This document shows, in pieces, positions 1 through 10,566 of a stretch of 64,000 nt of DNA. Under the pieces are notes generated by a model. It was not told the origin of the DNA, ran no database searches, and worked only from the letters and a program-made list of their open reading frames with translations. Location: the IMG/VR virus record IMGVR_UViG_3300027974_000020, positions 1 to 64,000 of that record; one strand, 5' to 3'. Source of the DNA: a virus. The position numbers were made by a program, and so were the translations under genes. Position 1 is the first letter of the stretch, and each line of letters opens with the position of its first letter.

Positions 1-219
1 TCTATTAGCCATTATTTGATTTAATAAATCAACATCAGTTTTATTTGAAGCCCTAAGAAGATCATAATCTACTTTAACTGGATAACCTGGTTGGTTTACG
101 CTAAAATATTCATTAAATGCTTTTCTAACATCTTGTTCAGAGGGTTTTTGGCCAGAAGAATATATTAATTTGTATATATTATTTAAAAATCTTCTTTTTT
201 GAGTTGTTGAAATGTTCAT
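1..219 (-). CDS. Structural-operon protein, N-terminal part (runs off window)
   Basis: The first 73 codons are in the window, beginning MNISTTQKRRF; the rest lies beyond the left edge. The ATG at 219 overlaps the TGA stop of the upstream fibre gene (ATGA), the tight coupling used throughout this operon. The visible part is hydrophilic with a likely helical start and shows no signal peptide or recognised motif. By position it is another tail-fibre or tail-tip accessory gene at the distal end of the late operon, but I do not recognise the family. Confidence 0.7.
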   Translation of the reverse strand, partial: MNISTTQKRRFLNNIYKLIYSSGQKPSEQDVRKAFNEYFSVNQPGYPVKVDYDLLRASNKTDVDLLNQIMANR

Positions 220-2120
220 ATTTTTTTAACCTTTGCGGCCAATGTATAAGAGTATACATTTGGAACAACGTTTGTATTTGGATCCTTTAGTAATTTTATT
301 TTAACTAATATGCTCTTAACCTCTTGTGGAATTTTTGGATAGTTTTCATATCCTACGCCTGGAAGCTTGTACCCTGGTGAAACATTTTGATTGAATACTA
401 AAATTTCTGGATTTTGTGAAGAAGTAGAAGAGCTAAATCCATACTGAGTAGAACTTATTTCAAACCAATTATTTCCACCATCAACAGATATTTCAGATGA
501 TATGAGTTGAATATTTGAAGAAACACTTTTTACGTCGCTCTCTATGCCAAGCATTACTGACTCTACTGGATAATCGAAAACATAGGGTAGAGAGATAATT
601 TCTGCTGAATCTAAATATTCAATATATTCGACTGAAACATCTCTTAAGCCAATAGACATCCTTCTGCTTTTGATTATATCTCTTTGTAATTTTAGCGGGA
701 CAGTAAATGTTTGAACTGACTCAGATGTATTTGTGTTAGTGATTCTTTTTTTTACAGATATACTTATTTCTTTGCTAGTAACATTATTTTTCTTAAAAAT
801 ATTTGGATTGCTTAATGGTGGAATTATTGCATCTTTGTTGTAATTTATTTCTTGATAAATATCTTTGCTTAAAGAATCTGGATTAAATCTTACAGAACCA
901 AAAAATGGACTATTATCTGATTTAGATCCGGTATAATCTGTAGCCCAGTAGGTATGCATTATCTCTTCTTCATTAAAATACGGCTGCTCAAGAATAATTC
1001 TAACTTTTAATACTTTTCTATCAGAAAATTTAACAACAGCTGAATCGAAATAGTATTTTGAATAAGCCTCTTTTGTTAAGCTTTCTGGAGACAGCCCTAT
1101 GTAAAAAGGTTCCCTAACAATATGTTCTGTTTCACCCAAATCGTTGGTAACATAAATGTTAGAAACTTTTACTATTTTTGTATATCCAAAATATGGAGAT
1201 ATTTTTATCGAATTAGCCATTGACGCGGCATTTGCTTCAATCGTAAAATCTAACTTTAAAGGTTCTTGCAAATTATGGTTTGACCAATTAACTAAACTGC
1301 GTTTTGGCGCCGAAGAAAGTTCTTCTGAATCAACTATATAAGAAAACTCATTATCAGATGGAGCAAAATCAAATACATTTTGATACTTAGTTTTATCAAC
1401 ATTTAAAGCTTCATATTCAAAATATGTTAATGGATTTTTATCTATTATATTTAGTGGATTAGATATTGAGGGACTGTTTTTAAAAACATATTCATAATTT
1501 ATTTTATCTAATTCATCTTTTCTTTTAATAACGATATGATTATTCCCCATAAACCCATTGGAATTATTCAATGTTAATCTAGATACATTCCAGTTGACAG
1601 TCTTTGCTGCCTGAATAGTTGCTGCACTGTTGTGTATCATTGGATTTTGATTTACTTTCATTTTAGAAAAATCCATGTAATCTTGATTATCAAACGAATC
1701 GCCAATGTAAACTATATCTTCTGCTGGACTTGAGGAATACATCTGAAGTATTTTTGTTTTTGAAAATATTCTTTGAGAATACTTTTTTTCATTTTCTATT
1801 TCAGAAGTAAATAAATTAAATATACTTATAGTTTTTGCAGTTAAATAATCTAATTGCTTGGCAGATATGTTGATATCATTTTTTAATGAATTAACAAATT
1901 TATTTATTTTGGTCGATGTTGGTGGTTCGCCTTTTGTAAATAAATCTAAACTTGTATTAAATGAATCTATATTTTTATAGGCGTCACTCAATGCCTGGTT
2001 AAAGTCCGATATTAGATCTTGCTTTGTAATGTATTTGCCATTTTTTAGTTTGTCAGCTATAGAAGAAAGTGATGTGGCAACTTGATCAAAAATAGATGTT
2101 GATGGTGATAGTTGTGCCAT
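216..2120 (-). CDS. Tail fibre/adhesin-like structural protein, 634 aa
   Basis: A beta-rich, Ser/Asn/Tyr-rich protein with no signal peptide, lying last but one in the visible late operon. The N-terminal 110 residues look helical (possible trimerisation or attachment region) and the rest looks like stacked beta-sandwich modules. One segment around residues 385-400 (KVRIILEQPYF) resembles a segment of the neighbouring 891-residue protein (KIILIFNQPVY), so the two probably share a carbohydrate-binding-like module. No enzyme motif is seen. The start ATG at 2120 lies two bases after the stop of the preceding gene. Function by context: tail fibre or host-binding appendage; the family is not recognised. 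Confidence 0.65.
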   Translation of the reverse strand: MAQLSPSTSIFDQVATSLSSIADKLKNGKYITKQDLISDFNQALSDAYKNIDSFNTSLDLFTKGEPPTSTKINKFVNSLKNDINISAKQLDYLTAKTISIFNLFTSEIENEKKYSQRIFSKTKILQMYSSSPAEDIVYIGDSFDNQDYMDFSKMKVNQNPMIHNSAATIQAAKTVNWNVSRLTLNNSNGFMGNNHIVIKRKDELDKINYEYVFKNSPSISNPLNIIDKNPLTYFEYEALNVDKTKYQNVFDFAPSDNEFSYIVDSEELSSAPKRSLVNWSNHNLQEPLKLDFTIEANAASMANSIKISPYFGYTKIVKVSNIYVTNDLGETEHIVREPFYIGLSPESLTKEAYSKYYFDSAVVKFSDRKVLKVRIILEQPYFNEEEIMHTYWATDYTGSKSDNSPFFGSVRFNPDSLSKDIYQEINYNKDAIIPPLSNPNIFKKNNVTSKEISISVKKRITNTNTSESVQTFTVPLKLQRDIIKSRRMSIGLRDVSVEYIEYLDSAEIISLPYVFDYPVESVMLGIESDVKSVSSNIQLISSEISVDGGNNWFEISSTQYGFSSSTSSQNPEILVFNQNVSPGYKLPGVGYENYPKIPQEVKSILVKIKLLKDPNTNVVPNVYSYTLAAKVKKI

Positions 2121-2122
2121 AT

Positions 2123-4798
2123 TTAATTGACCGCCAATGCTTTGGTTAATTTGTCGTAATAAGGATCATAATTTTTTGTTTTTGCTTTAATAAGCACTGC
2201 ATCAATTGATGCCTGATAAAGAATTTTTGATACATTTTTTCTAATTATTATTCTAAATCTAGTAGAGTTAGAAACGTATTCGTAAATTACCGAAAATGAA
2301 TCAGATAAAATCTGATTAAATGCTATTTCTTTGCCATTTTGTATGAAATAAACTCTTGAACTATCAGTAAACGATGGAAGATCTTTACTGTTGGTATAGT
2401 TTGTTAGGTTAATTGCGTAAGATCCATCCGACAAAAGTACTTTGATCGGACTATAGCCCTGATAGTCTGAGGAAAATATTGTGCCGTATGCGGGATTGTA
2501 GCTAGAAGTTTGGGCGTAGGTTGTATTGATATAAGGAAAATTACTTAGTGTTATTCTTCCCGTATAATCTGTCATTGGGAACCTTTCACCCTGACCCTGA
2601 TCGTTAAAATATGATTTAGTTGACTCTTGAAATAATTTATTTTTAATAAAATCAATATTATCATAATTAAAAAGGGTTAAATCTGTTTTATATTTACAAA
2701 CATATATAGAATTAATGTCTAATGAACTAATAATTATTGAATTTTCCTTTAAAGAATATTTATTTGGTGAAACCATATAACCGTCTTTATACAAAACAAA
2801 TGTTTCTTTTTTAAAATAAAATCTTGTATACGCAGATAACGATTGTAAATCAAAAAATAAAACCTCTGAATCTATTTGATCGTTTCCATACTCCAGTATT
2901 GAAATCCAATCACTTTCGGATACAGGTATTTCTGTATTGGATATAGAAATCTCATAAGATATAGGTTCTTTTAGATCAAAATTAAATCTATTAAAATCTA
3001 TTATATTTTTACTCTTAACCAAAGAAGCTTTTAGGGCTAAAGGATATCCGTTGAATGGAATTTTTTTACTAACAAAACATGCTTTATTAGAATCTACCTT
3101 ATCTACTGCTGCAAATTCTATTGATTTAATAGAAAAAGTATATTCATATTGATCTATTTTTTCTAAAATAAATAAATCTTTAAATATAGAACGGTTTGAT
3201 CTTGAAATTGTTTCTGCAAATAACTCTTGTGTTTTTCCTGAAAATATATTATTTGAATCTTTTTGCAGAAGCATTCCTGGTTTTTTAAAATCATAGTTTT
3301 CTGAAAATATAGATCCAGATTCAACAAAAGTTGAATTATTAAAAATTTCTCCACTGTCTTTAATCATATGAACAAAAAAGTTTTGAAACAAAGTAGATAA
3401 AATTGTACTCCATTTTTCATCTATTAAATTAGATTGAATATTTTCTTCTGAAAAATTATCTCTGCCCATTTTATTAGCGAATGTTTTATTAACATTTGGG
3501 TATTTATATGAATAATAACTATCATTCATATATTTATTTTTAAATAAATCTTTAATAGAATTATTTCTTAAAAATAAATTGTATACTAAATCCTGTAATT
3601 TATCTGTATTAGACCTTCTTATTTCTCTTATTTCTCTGCCAATATCATATACAGCTTTTGCGTTTAATTCACTTGATGAAGTAACATTCTCATTCTTGGA
3701 ATAAACTGGTTGATTAAATATAAGTATAATTTTACTTACATTTCTTCTTGGAAAAGAAATTTCAGTAATAGAATCCAGTTGCTTCGGTTCCGTTAATACA
3801 GAAATAGTTGTCGTAGAAGATATGGGATCTCCAATGCTGTTGATAGTATACGATTCAACTGCTTGATCGGAATCTGTTGCTTCTTCTAAAATTGTTTCGT
3901 AATCTTTATAGACATAACTTTCTGTAGAGTCAGAAGACAGAACTGCCTGTAGCAATTGAAGGCCGTTCCCGTGGCCCGGTGTTATGTATATTGTATCTAT
4001 TTCTTGTGGAAATGCAAAAGACATTTCAACAATATTTTGTGCACCATTAATATAAGAAGTATCATAAGATATATATTTTTTAATATCATCTATTTTTGAT
4101 GTTAAAATAACTGGAGATTTTATACTTACGTTCCAAGAATCTGATTTACTATCATTTAAAGTTGCATAAAAACCACTGTCACTTGATTTATAGTTTTCAT
4201 AATTGCTTTTAATTTTTATATCATCGATAAAATCGAGTGCGTTTTTGGTTGTGATACCACTACCAATTTTAAATACACCAGCTTTTGTATCAACAAAACC
4301 ATTGCCATTCTCGTCAAAATGAGAACCGTCTCTATCAATTAAATCAAATAAATAACCGTCTGTTCTATAATCATTTAAATAATTATCAAATTTTTCTATA
4401 TAATTTGAATTATATAAATCATCTTTTCCTGCTATAAATTCATAATTATCAATAAAAATCTGTAATGTATCTAAATCTTTTTCTACTTTTTCAATTTCAG
4501 AAAAGAAAATATCGATCATCGAATTCAGCATTAAGCCAACTGTATTGGCTGACGCATAGTAGCTTCTCATTCTTAAGTCTGCGTCTCTAAAAATGTCGAT
4601 AAAAAACTCTTTATTCAAAGAACTAAATTGACTAAATATAGATGGAGAATAACTTGTGTCCACTCTTATTTGTGAAAGTTTTGAAATCAAGCTAGATACA
4701 TCTGATTTATCAATCTTCATTTGATTGATCAAAGAAGATACTGTAGCTTGAGAGCTGTTTGAAAAACTATTAATTACATTTGGAAGTTGTTTTAACAT
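2123..4798 (-). CDS. Tail fibre/adhesin-like structural protein, 891 aa
   Basis: A large beta-rich protein between two other long fibre-like genes. The N-terminal 150 residues are helical, followed by beta modules, including one with a pattern like jelly-roll carbohydrate-binding domains (FAFPQEIDTIYITPG, then RNVSKIILIFNQPVY). The ATG at 4798 overlaps the upstream stop as TAATG, so translation is coupled. No catalytic motif, signal peptide or membrane segment is visible. The likely role is a component of the tail-tip fibre network contacting the host surface. This rests on position and composition, not on a recognised family. Confidence 0.65.
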   Translation of the reverse strand: MLKQLPNVINSFSNSSQATVSSLINQMKIDKSDVSSLISKLSQIRVDTSYSPSIFSQFSSLNKEFFIDIFRDADLRMRSYYASANTVGLMLNSMIDIFFSEIEKVEKDLDTLQIFIDNYEFIAGKDDLYNSNYIEKFDNYLNDYRTDGYLFDLIDRDGSHFDENGNGFVDTKAGVFKIGSGITTKNALDFIDDIKIKSNYENYKSSDSGFYATLNDSKSDSWNVSIKSPVILTSKIDDIKKYISYDTSYINGAQNIVEMSFAFPQEIDTIYITPGHGNGLQLLQAVLSSDSTESYVYKDYETILEEATDSDQAVESYTINSIGDPISSTTTISVLTEPKQLDSITEISFPRRNVSKIILIFNQPVYSKNENVTSSSELNAKAVYDIGREIREIRRSNTDKLQDLVYNLFLRNNSIKDLFKNKYMNDSYYSYKYPNVNKTFANKMGRDNFSEENIQSNLIDEKWSTILSTLFQNFFVHMIKDSGEIFNNSTFVESGSIFSENYDFKKPGMLLQKDSNNIFSGKTQELFAETISRSNRSIFKDLFILEKIDQYEYTFSIKSIEFAAVDKVDSNKACFVSKKIPFNGYPLALKASLVKSKNIIDFNRFNFDLKEPISYEISISNTEIPVSESDWISILEYGNDQIDSEVLFFDLQSLSAYTRFYFKKETFVLYKDGYMVSPNKYSLKENSIIISSLDINSIYVCKYKTDLTLFNYDNIDFIKNKLFQESTKSYFNDQGQGERFPMTDYTGRITLSNFPYINTTYAQTSSYNPAYGTIFSSDYQGYSPIKVLLSDGSYAINLTNYTNSKDLPSFTDSSRVYFIQNGKEIAFNQILSDSFSVIYEYVSNSTRFRIIIRKNVSKILYQASIDAVLIKAKTKNYDPYYDKLTKALAVN

Positions 4799-7700
4799 TA
4801 TATTTCCCAGATCTCTCCATCTAAATTCTGTATTTGGAAAGAAATACCAGCAGTTAGATTTCTACGAATTATATCATATATTTCTTCTATATTTTCAAAG
4901 TTATTTTTAACTTCATCTGGTATCCTAATTACTACAAATCCACCTCTTGGATATGAGCATCCGTGTATTGGGTACACGTCCCAGTTTGAAAGGAGATTAT
5001 CTATCTCTGAATCTATCTGTACGAATTGGTGCTCGGCTGCTATGCCACCACCCCTTAATCTCGTATCATATATCTCTGTTTGCTTCTTGTTAGGGTTATT
5101 AGTAAAGTATATAATGCCGATTGGCAATGCGAAGGGGTCGTGCTTCGGTGAATATTCATTAAATATTTCAGAATTATACGTAAAATTATACGGATAACTT
5201 GGAACGTAATCCTGTAATGGCACATATTCAGCGGCGTCAGCTGAGTTTGTTGAGAGTTTATTAATCTTTATTGGTAGCACATATATGTATAAGGGTTTAT
5301 TAAATTTGATATTTTTAGAATTTAAAAATGGATTAAGAGGAACTGTCTCTCCATTCGATTGATATATCATCAAATCAGAATTTTTAATTACATAATTTAC
5401 TTTTATTAAATTTTCATCAGAAGGAATTATTCTATTGTTAAATTCTATTAAACCAGAACTGCAATTGTAATCTCTAACTTCAGAGAGGGATAATTTTTCC
5501 CATTCGGAAGATGAAGTTTCTTTTGTGTATATCTCAATCTGTGGTTTAAATAAAGGGGCTACTGAATTTTTATAATTAGTCGGTTCTGGCCAAACAACTA
5601 ATGGTGTTTGTCTTAGCTTAATTTGTTTGTCAGAAACTAATATTGGTTTTTCATTTTTAACATCATAATATCCTCTACCAAAAATATTAGACCAATTTAC
5701 ACCCTTAGCCGAAGTTGTGTCATAAGTCGCAATAAGAGTTTGGTTTATATAATTAGATTTCCAATCCTCATAAATAGATATGTCTGATATATTAATCGAT
5801 TTAGTAAAGGATCCGGATGTTATTATCAGCGGCCATGCTTGTTTTTTGTCGACATAAGAATCCATATTACCAATTTTTATTGCTGTTCCAGAATTATATT
5901 TAACAGAATAAACAGGACATATTTTTTTAATTGGAATATTTGTTGGGATAAAAGTTGTGCTGACTTTTGGTCCAATATAATCTATAATGTTCTGGGTATT
6001 ACCATCTGAATCATAGGCAACAACTGCAAGAAATATATTGTTTATACCCCTAACAATCATGTCTACATATGAAACTGTATCTCCTAAGAATTCTTTCTGA
6101 GCAAAATCATAAAATCCATAAATAAATCCGTCTTGTTCTGGAATTCTATTTTTAACATAGACAAAACCCAGTCTCGCGTCTTTTTCTTGCTCTGTTGCTG
6201 TTGATCCAAAGTAACTCGAGATTTCAGAACCGCTTGGTATACCGACAGGTTTTCCAAATTCGTTACACAACAACAATGTTCCGTCTAATGTTGTTATAGA
6301 TTCTTTTTTAGGCACTATTACATTGTTTAAATTTTTCATTAAATACTGATTAATATATTTAAGTGGAGTGCTAATTACGCTTGAACCGGAGTAGTAAGTG
6401 GCTGAAGTTTCTATTGTTAATCTTGTTGCATTTCCCGAGGATGGATTTGTTTCTAAATAATTTATACTTAAAACAGAAGATGGTGAAGACACATTTGATC
6501 CTGTTTCTGAAACTAAAGAAGTTAAAGAAACAGAATTTGATCCATTTAAATCAACATAAAGCTGCTTAGTAAAATCGAATACAACACCGGAACTAGCAGT
6601 AAAATTAGCCGTAGAAAGTTTAATAGAACTTGATAGAGATTCTGTGTATGATTTATTTAAATAGCTATATACCAAAGAACCAAATGTCAATGGAATTGTT
6701 TTGACTGTATTAGTATCATATTTGACTGTATGGTTTTTTAACGCCGAAAGGTCAGAGAACTTTTCCGCAGTTGTTGCCGTAACATATGCGTCTACAGTTT
6801 TTGTTATAACTTTTGTATCAGTTCTAATATTTTTTTCTGTATTTTCAGAAAAAGAAACTTCAGACCAAGACGATCCATTCCATGAATAATATTTTTCTGT
6901 GTCTACAGTATATATCAAATATCCAGACTGATTTGACTTAAGAGTGTTTGCATCATAATAAACATTTGGATTATTCTCAGTCCAATAGTTTGCTATATCT
7001 TCTATTTCTGGTTTATTCAAACTAGGAAATGCGTTGTAGGTTTCCGAAACTGGAACTTCTATTTCCTCTGGATCGCCATATACTGGAGCTGTTGTAGTTG
7101 CATTCCCAACTATGTCACATCTGATGCTTCTGATTTGATATCCTTCAGCGTTTCCATATTTAGACTGGTTGATTACTGTATCGTTAGTCCTAAAATAAAT
7201 ATAAACATATTTACAATTTCCTATTGGTTGATCGTGCATCGACAGGATAACGTTTCCAGAACTATCTGGTTTTTTGTTGACAGTATAACCATTGTATACG
7301 CTATTGTTTATAGTATTAGCAAAAGAAACATTATTAGCTGCATGGTTTACTGGGGAAAAACCATAAGACACTACTGTTACATTGCGCCAATTTTCAAGAG
7401 TTCCAAAATTAATTTTAATATTTTTTACCGTTTCTGCACCGTCGGGTATGGTGAAAAATATTACATCTTGGATTCTTGTTACCTGAGTTCCGATTCCTCC
7501 ACCAGAATAACTTACTCTTCTATATTTTCCTCCAGAATTTATTTCATTTATATCACCCTGCGACAATGCTGCGTCGTAATACTTTGAAACTCCGTTAGAG
7601 CTACATAGGTTTTTAGCTGTTACCGAATTTATAATACCAAGTGACATTGCACTCACGAATAAAGATTTTGTTTGGCTATCTACTTTTCCGTCAACAATAC

Positions 7701-10566
7701 CATCAAATCGTACGCCACTTGTTTCCATTCTGTTTTGAAAAGCAGATACGGCGGTGGATGCAGCGGAGTCATACGAGGTGTTGATCGCTCCGCTATAGAA
7801 TCCTCCGGCTTTTAAGACTGATTTAATATACTTTACGTACTCTCCGGTCGTTCCAATTGTCCAGGCACTGGATACGTTTCCGGCATCCATGTCCCAGGTA
7901 TAATCAAAATTTCTCCAAACAAGATCAGAAGAATTAAATACAGAATCTCTTCCAGAAGTAAGGTTAACGCACGGGATATCATTTTGTGATTGACCAGGGA
8001 TTGTACCCCCAGCATCTACAACAGTTGGTTGACCTTTTTGAATTATTGTATAATTTCTTACTACAGTTCCTACAGATCTTTTTAACTGTAATTGTCCTTC
8101 TCCCTGATAGTGTATTCTTATACTTGAAGAGTATGTTCCCTTAAAACTAAGTGGTTTATCTGTTGCTGTTTGGTATGAATAGGCTGTTTCTAATTCAAAT
8201 GGGTAGGCAATAAAATAATTTGTTGGATCAATATTATTATTAAGTAGTTTTGAATTTGAACTTTTTAGGCTAGGAATTTCCTTGACAACATACGGCCCAA
8301 ATCCATCTGGTATATTTATAATTGGAGATACAGTATCTGTATAAGCTTGAACAAAATTGCTTGAAGATGGAATAGAAAATAAACTATAAGAACTTGCTAT
8401 GTTTTCCTCTATCGAAGATGCGACCTGTGTTGCATTTGCTATTAATACATCTGGATTTGTTATCTCAATATAAAATTCTATAGAACTTAAATCAATAAAA
8501 GAAATTTTATCTTTTTGGTAGGTTGGAAGTGTTTCTTTTAACGAACGCAAATAGTATTCACCGATATTAAGCGGTGATGGGATAATACTTCTTGCATATC
8601 TGGTTTCATTTGAGCCAACAGTAACATTTACAAATAATTGTTCTTTTTCTTCTGTCAAAAGGGCATCTTGATTCATCGCCCAAGACGAATTCCATTCTCC
8701 AACAAAGTTAAATAAAGAAGATCTTGTATCTATTACCCTCGATGCATATGATCTTGAATAGAGGGCATATGAAACTGAGTTATATAAAAACTTAAACGGA
8801 CCTTCTACCACTGCTGAAATTAAACTTGTATTATTTTCTTCAAAAACAGATTGTTCATTATTTAATTTTAGAACAGCAGATTTTGAGGCTATGCTATAGA
8901 TTGAATTACAATATTCTAAAAAAGAAAAAGAAGTAAATATTATATTTCCCTGTGCTACGGCGTCGCCAATTGTTGGAAACTCAAATAGTGCGCCGACGGA
9001 GGAATTTGAAGATGAACTAATGCCTATGTTTAAAAAGCTTTTAGAAGAATTAACTCCAGATATTGTTCTATATGAACCCTTTTTTAGCCCAAAGATTCCA
9101 TAATCTTCGTTTTCAAATATGGTAGAATCTATATTCCATCCACCATTTTTTGTTTCGTCAAGTATTTTTGAGGTTGTTACATATTGATAGTAAGTTGGGA
9201 CAACTGTTGCATTAAATGCATTTATCTTTATTTCTGAATGTATGAATGGTTCCTCTGAAGGGTACAGTGACCCATCGACCAATAATGTTCCATTGTGTAT
9301 TTTTACATAATTATTTATTAATATATTAGCTTTTTCAGAGATTTTTTTTGTTGGACAAAATGTAAGTATATCAAAATCTTTTAATGAATCAATAGACTGA
9401 ATATCAATCATCCAGTAATTTGCTTTAGTTTTATCTAAGCTGTTCGCTGCTTCACTTATTGGATTTTTAAATGTAAATTTAGAAAAGTTAAATGGAGATT
9501 TTTCAAGTCTATAGAATACATATGGTTTAATAATTTCTAAAGATTGGGTATCAAAAGAATCATATAAGACACCAACGTTTACTGTTTTTTGTTTTATACC
9601 AGTAGTTGTTTCTAAGTCAGAAAAGTAATCGATTAGCTCTAGGTTAACTGACTGTTTAGACCTAGCTATTAGTCTCCAGTTAAATACTTCATAAGTTCTA
9701 TTATCTGCTATTGCTCTTTTAGGAACAAAAACCTGATATCCAGTTGAATTAATATTAACATTAAATATATCTGAATATTTTTTATTAAACTTTTTTACAG
9801 AAAATACTTTTTTATTATAATTATTATCTACAACAAAAGTTTCTTCTGGTATTTGTTTAAAGTATTGAACAGTATTAATTGATTCTGAGTATCTTAAGTA
9901 CTGTGAAGTCGCTTTTCCATTTGAACCGCATTCAATTTTATCGTAAATTAATTTAAGATTAATTGGATCAGAAGAATCTAAGCCTATAATTATCTTGTAT
10001 GGAATTTCCGTATCTTGATAATTATCTTCCGTTATAAATGGTTCAAGTAATATTTTATATTTTTTTCTACCAGTATTTATATCTACGTGATCTTGATTTT
10101 GTGAATTCAAAACTTTGATATTCAATGACGCATATAGGGATTGTGGTATATATTCTGATAGACCATACGTGCTGTGGTTTACTGGAGCAGATATAAAAAA
10201 TCTACTTACATAATAATAATGAAAAAATTCATCAGAATTTATTTCTGAAACTTTTAAGATTTCAGTTTGATAATCCTTTAGCAGAAAAGAATCACTTATT
10301 GATATGTCTTGGCTTGGGAATATTGTATTTCCTGTTTCATCTTCTAAGACGCCAAGCTCATTTGCATAATAAGTTTTTACTCCTCTGTCTAAAAATATTT
10401 TATTTTCAGGTATAGAATTTGATATGTCTATAACAGTTAAATTATTTTTAGGAGATAATTCTTCATTAACAAAATAAGCTATGTTTGCTGCGTCGTCGGG
10501 AACTGACGACCCAATTTTTATTGCGTTTTCTTTTTCGCTAATTGTTATATTTTTAAATAGCTTCAT
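4798..10566 (-). CDS. Giant tail fibre/baseplate protein with peptidoglycan-binding domain, 1922 aa
   Basis: A very long beta-rich structural protein. Residues about 900-975 match the PG_binding_1 fold: GEYVKYIKSVLKAGG, then AVSAFQNRM, then FDGIVDGKVDSQT, the usual pattern of two short helical hairpins binding cell-wall glycan. The C-terminal about 130 residues (GCSYPRGGFVVIRIPDE) are more compact and probably dock onto a neighbour. Its ATG directly follows the TAA of the upstream fibre gene. The role inferred is a long fibre or baseplate arm that anchors to peptidoglycan during adsorption. About 38 CGG triplets on its coding strand are all out of frame. It has almost none of the (A/S)TP tripeptides that pepper the adjacent fibre. 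Confidence 0.75.
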   Translation of the reverse strand: MKLFKNITISEKENAIKIGSSVPDDAANIAYFVNEELSPKNNLTVIDISNSIPENKIFLDRGVKTYYANELGVLEDETGNTIFPSQDISISDSFLLKDYQTEILKVSEINSDEFFHYYYVSRFFISAPVNHSTYGLSEYIPQSLYASLNIKVLNSQNQDHVDINTGRKKYKILLEPFITEDNYQDTEIPYKIIIGLDSSDPINLKLIYDKIECGSNGKATSQYLRYSESINTVQYFKQIPEETFVVDNNYNKKVFSVKKFNKKYSDIFNVNINSTGYQVFVPKRAIADNRTYEVFNWRLIARSKQSVNLELIDYFSDLETTTGIKQKTVNVGVLYDSFDTQSLEIIKPYVFYRLEKSPFNFSKFTFKNPISEAANSLDKTKANYWMIDIQSIDSLKDFDILTFCPTKKISEKANILINNYVKIHNGTLLVDGSLYPSEEPFIHSEIKINAFNATVVPTYYQYVTTSKILDETKNGGWNIDSTIFENEDYGIFGLKKGSYRTISGVNSSKSFLNIGISSSSNSSVGALFEFPTIGDAVAQGNIIFTSFSFLEYCNSIYSIASKSAVLKLNNEQSVFEENNTSLISAVVEGPFKFLYNSVSYALYSRSYASRVIDTRSSLFNFVGEWNSSWAMNQDALLTEEKEQLFVNVTVGSNETRYARSIIPSPLNIGEYYLRSLKETLPTYQKDKISFIDLSSIEFYIEITNPDVLIANATQVASSIEENIASSYSLFSIPSSSNFVQAYTDTVSPIINIPDGFGPYVVKEIPSLKSSNSKLLNNNIDPTNYFIAYPFELETAYSYQTATDKPLSFKGTYSSSIRIHYQGEGQLQLKRSVGTVVRNYTIIQKGQPTVVDAGGTIPGQSQNDIPCVNLTSGRDSVFNSSDLVWRNFDYTWDMDAGNVSSAWTIGTTGEYVKYIKSVLKAGGFYSGAINTSYDSAASTAVSAFQNRMETSGVRFDGIVDGKVDSQTKSLFVSAMSLGIINSVTAKNLCSSNGVSKYYDAALSQGDINEINSGGKYRRVSYSGGGIGTQVTRIQDVIFFTIPDGAETVKNIKINFGTLENWRNVTVVSYGFSPVNHAANNVSFANTINNSVYNGYTVNKKPDSSGNVILSMHDQPIGNCKYVYIYFRTNDTVINQSKYGNAEGYQIRSIRCDIVGNATTTAPVYGDPEEIEVPVSETYNAFPSLNKPEIEDIANYWTENNPNVYYDANTLKSNQSGYLIYTVDTEKYYSWNGSSWSEVSFSENTEKNIRTDTKVITKTVDAYVTATTAEKFSDLSALKNHTVKYDTNTVKTIPLTFGSLVYSYLNKSYTESLSSSIKLSTANFTASSGVVFDFTKQLYVDLNGSNSVSLTSLVSETGSNVSSPSSVLSINYLETNPSSGNATRLTIETSATYYSGSSVISTPLKYINQYLMKNLNNVIVPKKESITTLDGTLLLCNEFGKPVGIPSGSEISSYFGSTATEQEKDARLGFVYVKNRIPEQDGFIYGFYDFAQKEFLGDTVSYVDMIVRGINNIFLAVVAYDSDGNTQNIIDYIGPKVSTTFIPTNIPIKKICPVYSVKYNSGTAIKIGNMDSYVDKKQAWPLIITSGSFTKSINISDISIYEDWKSNYINQTLIATYDTTSAKGVNWSNIFGRGYYDVKNEKPILVSDKQIKLRQTPLVVWPEPTNYKNSVAPLFKPQIEIYTKETSSSEWEKLSLSEVRDYNCSSGLIEFNNRIIPSDENLIKVNYVIKNSDLMIYQSNGETVPLNPFLNSKNIKFNKPLYIYVLPIKINKLSTNSADAAEYVPLQDYVPSYPYNFTYNSEIFNEYSPKHDPFALPIGIIYFTNNPNKKQTEIYDTRLRGGGIAAEHQFVQIDSEIDNLLSNWDVYPIHGCSYPRGGFVVIRIPDEVKNNFENIEEIYDIIRRNLTAGISFQIQNLDGEIWEI

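Noticed and set aside
7135-7587. Plus-strand ORF of 150 codons inside the 1922-codon fibre gene
   Set aside because: No ribosome site, hydrophobic and Cys/Ile-rich shadow of a well-supported minus-strand gene; the same applies to other plus-strand ORFs such as 11260-11520, 23142-23489, 36618-37016, 40178-40573 and 62064-62447.
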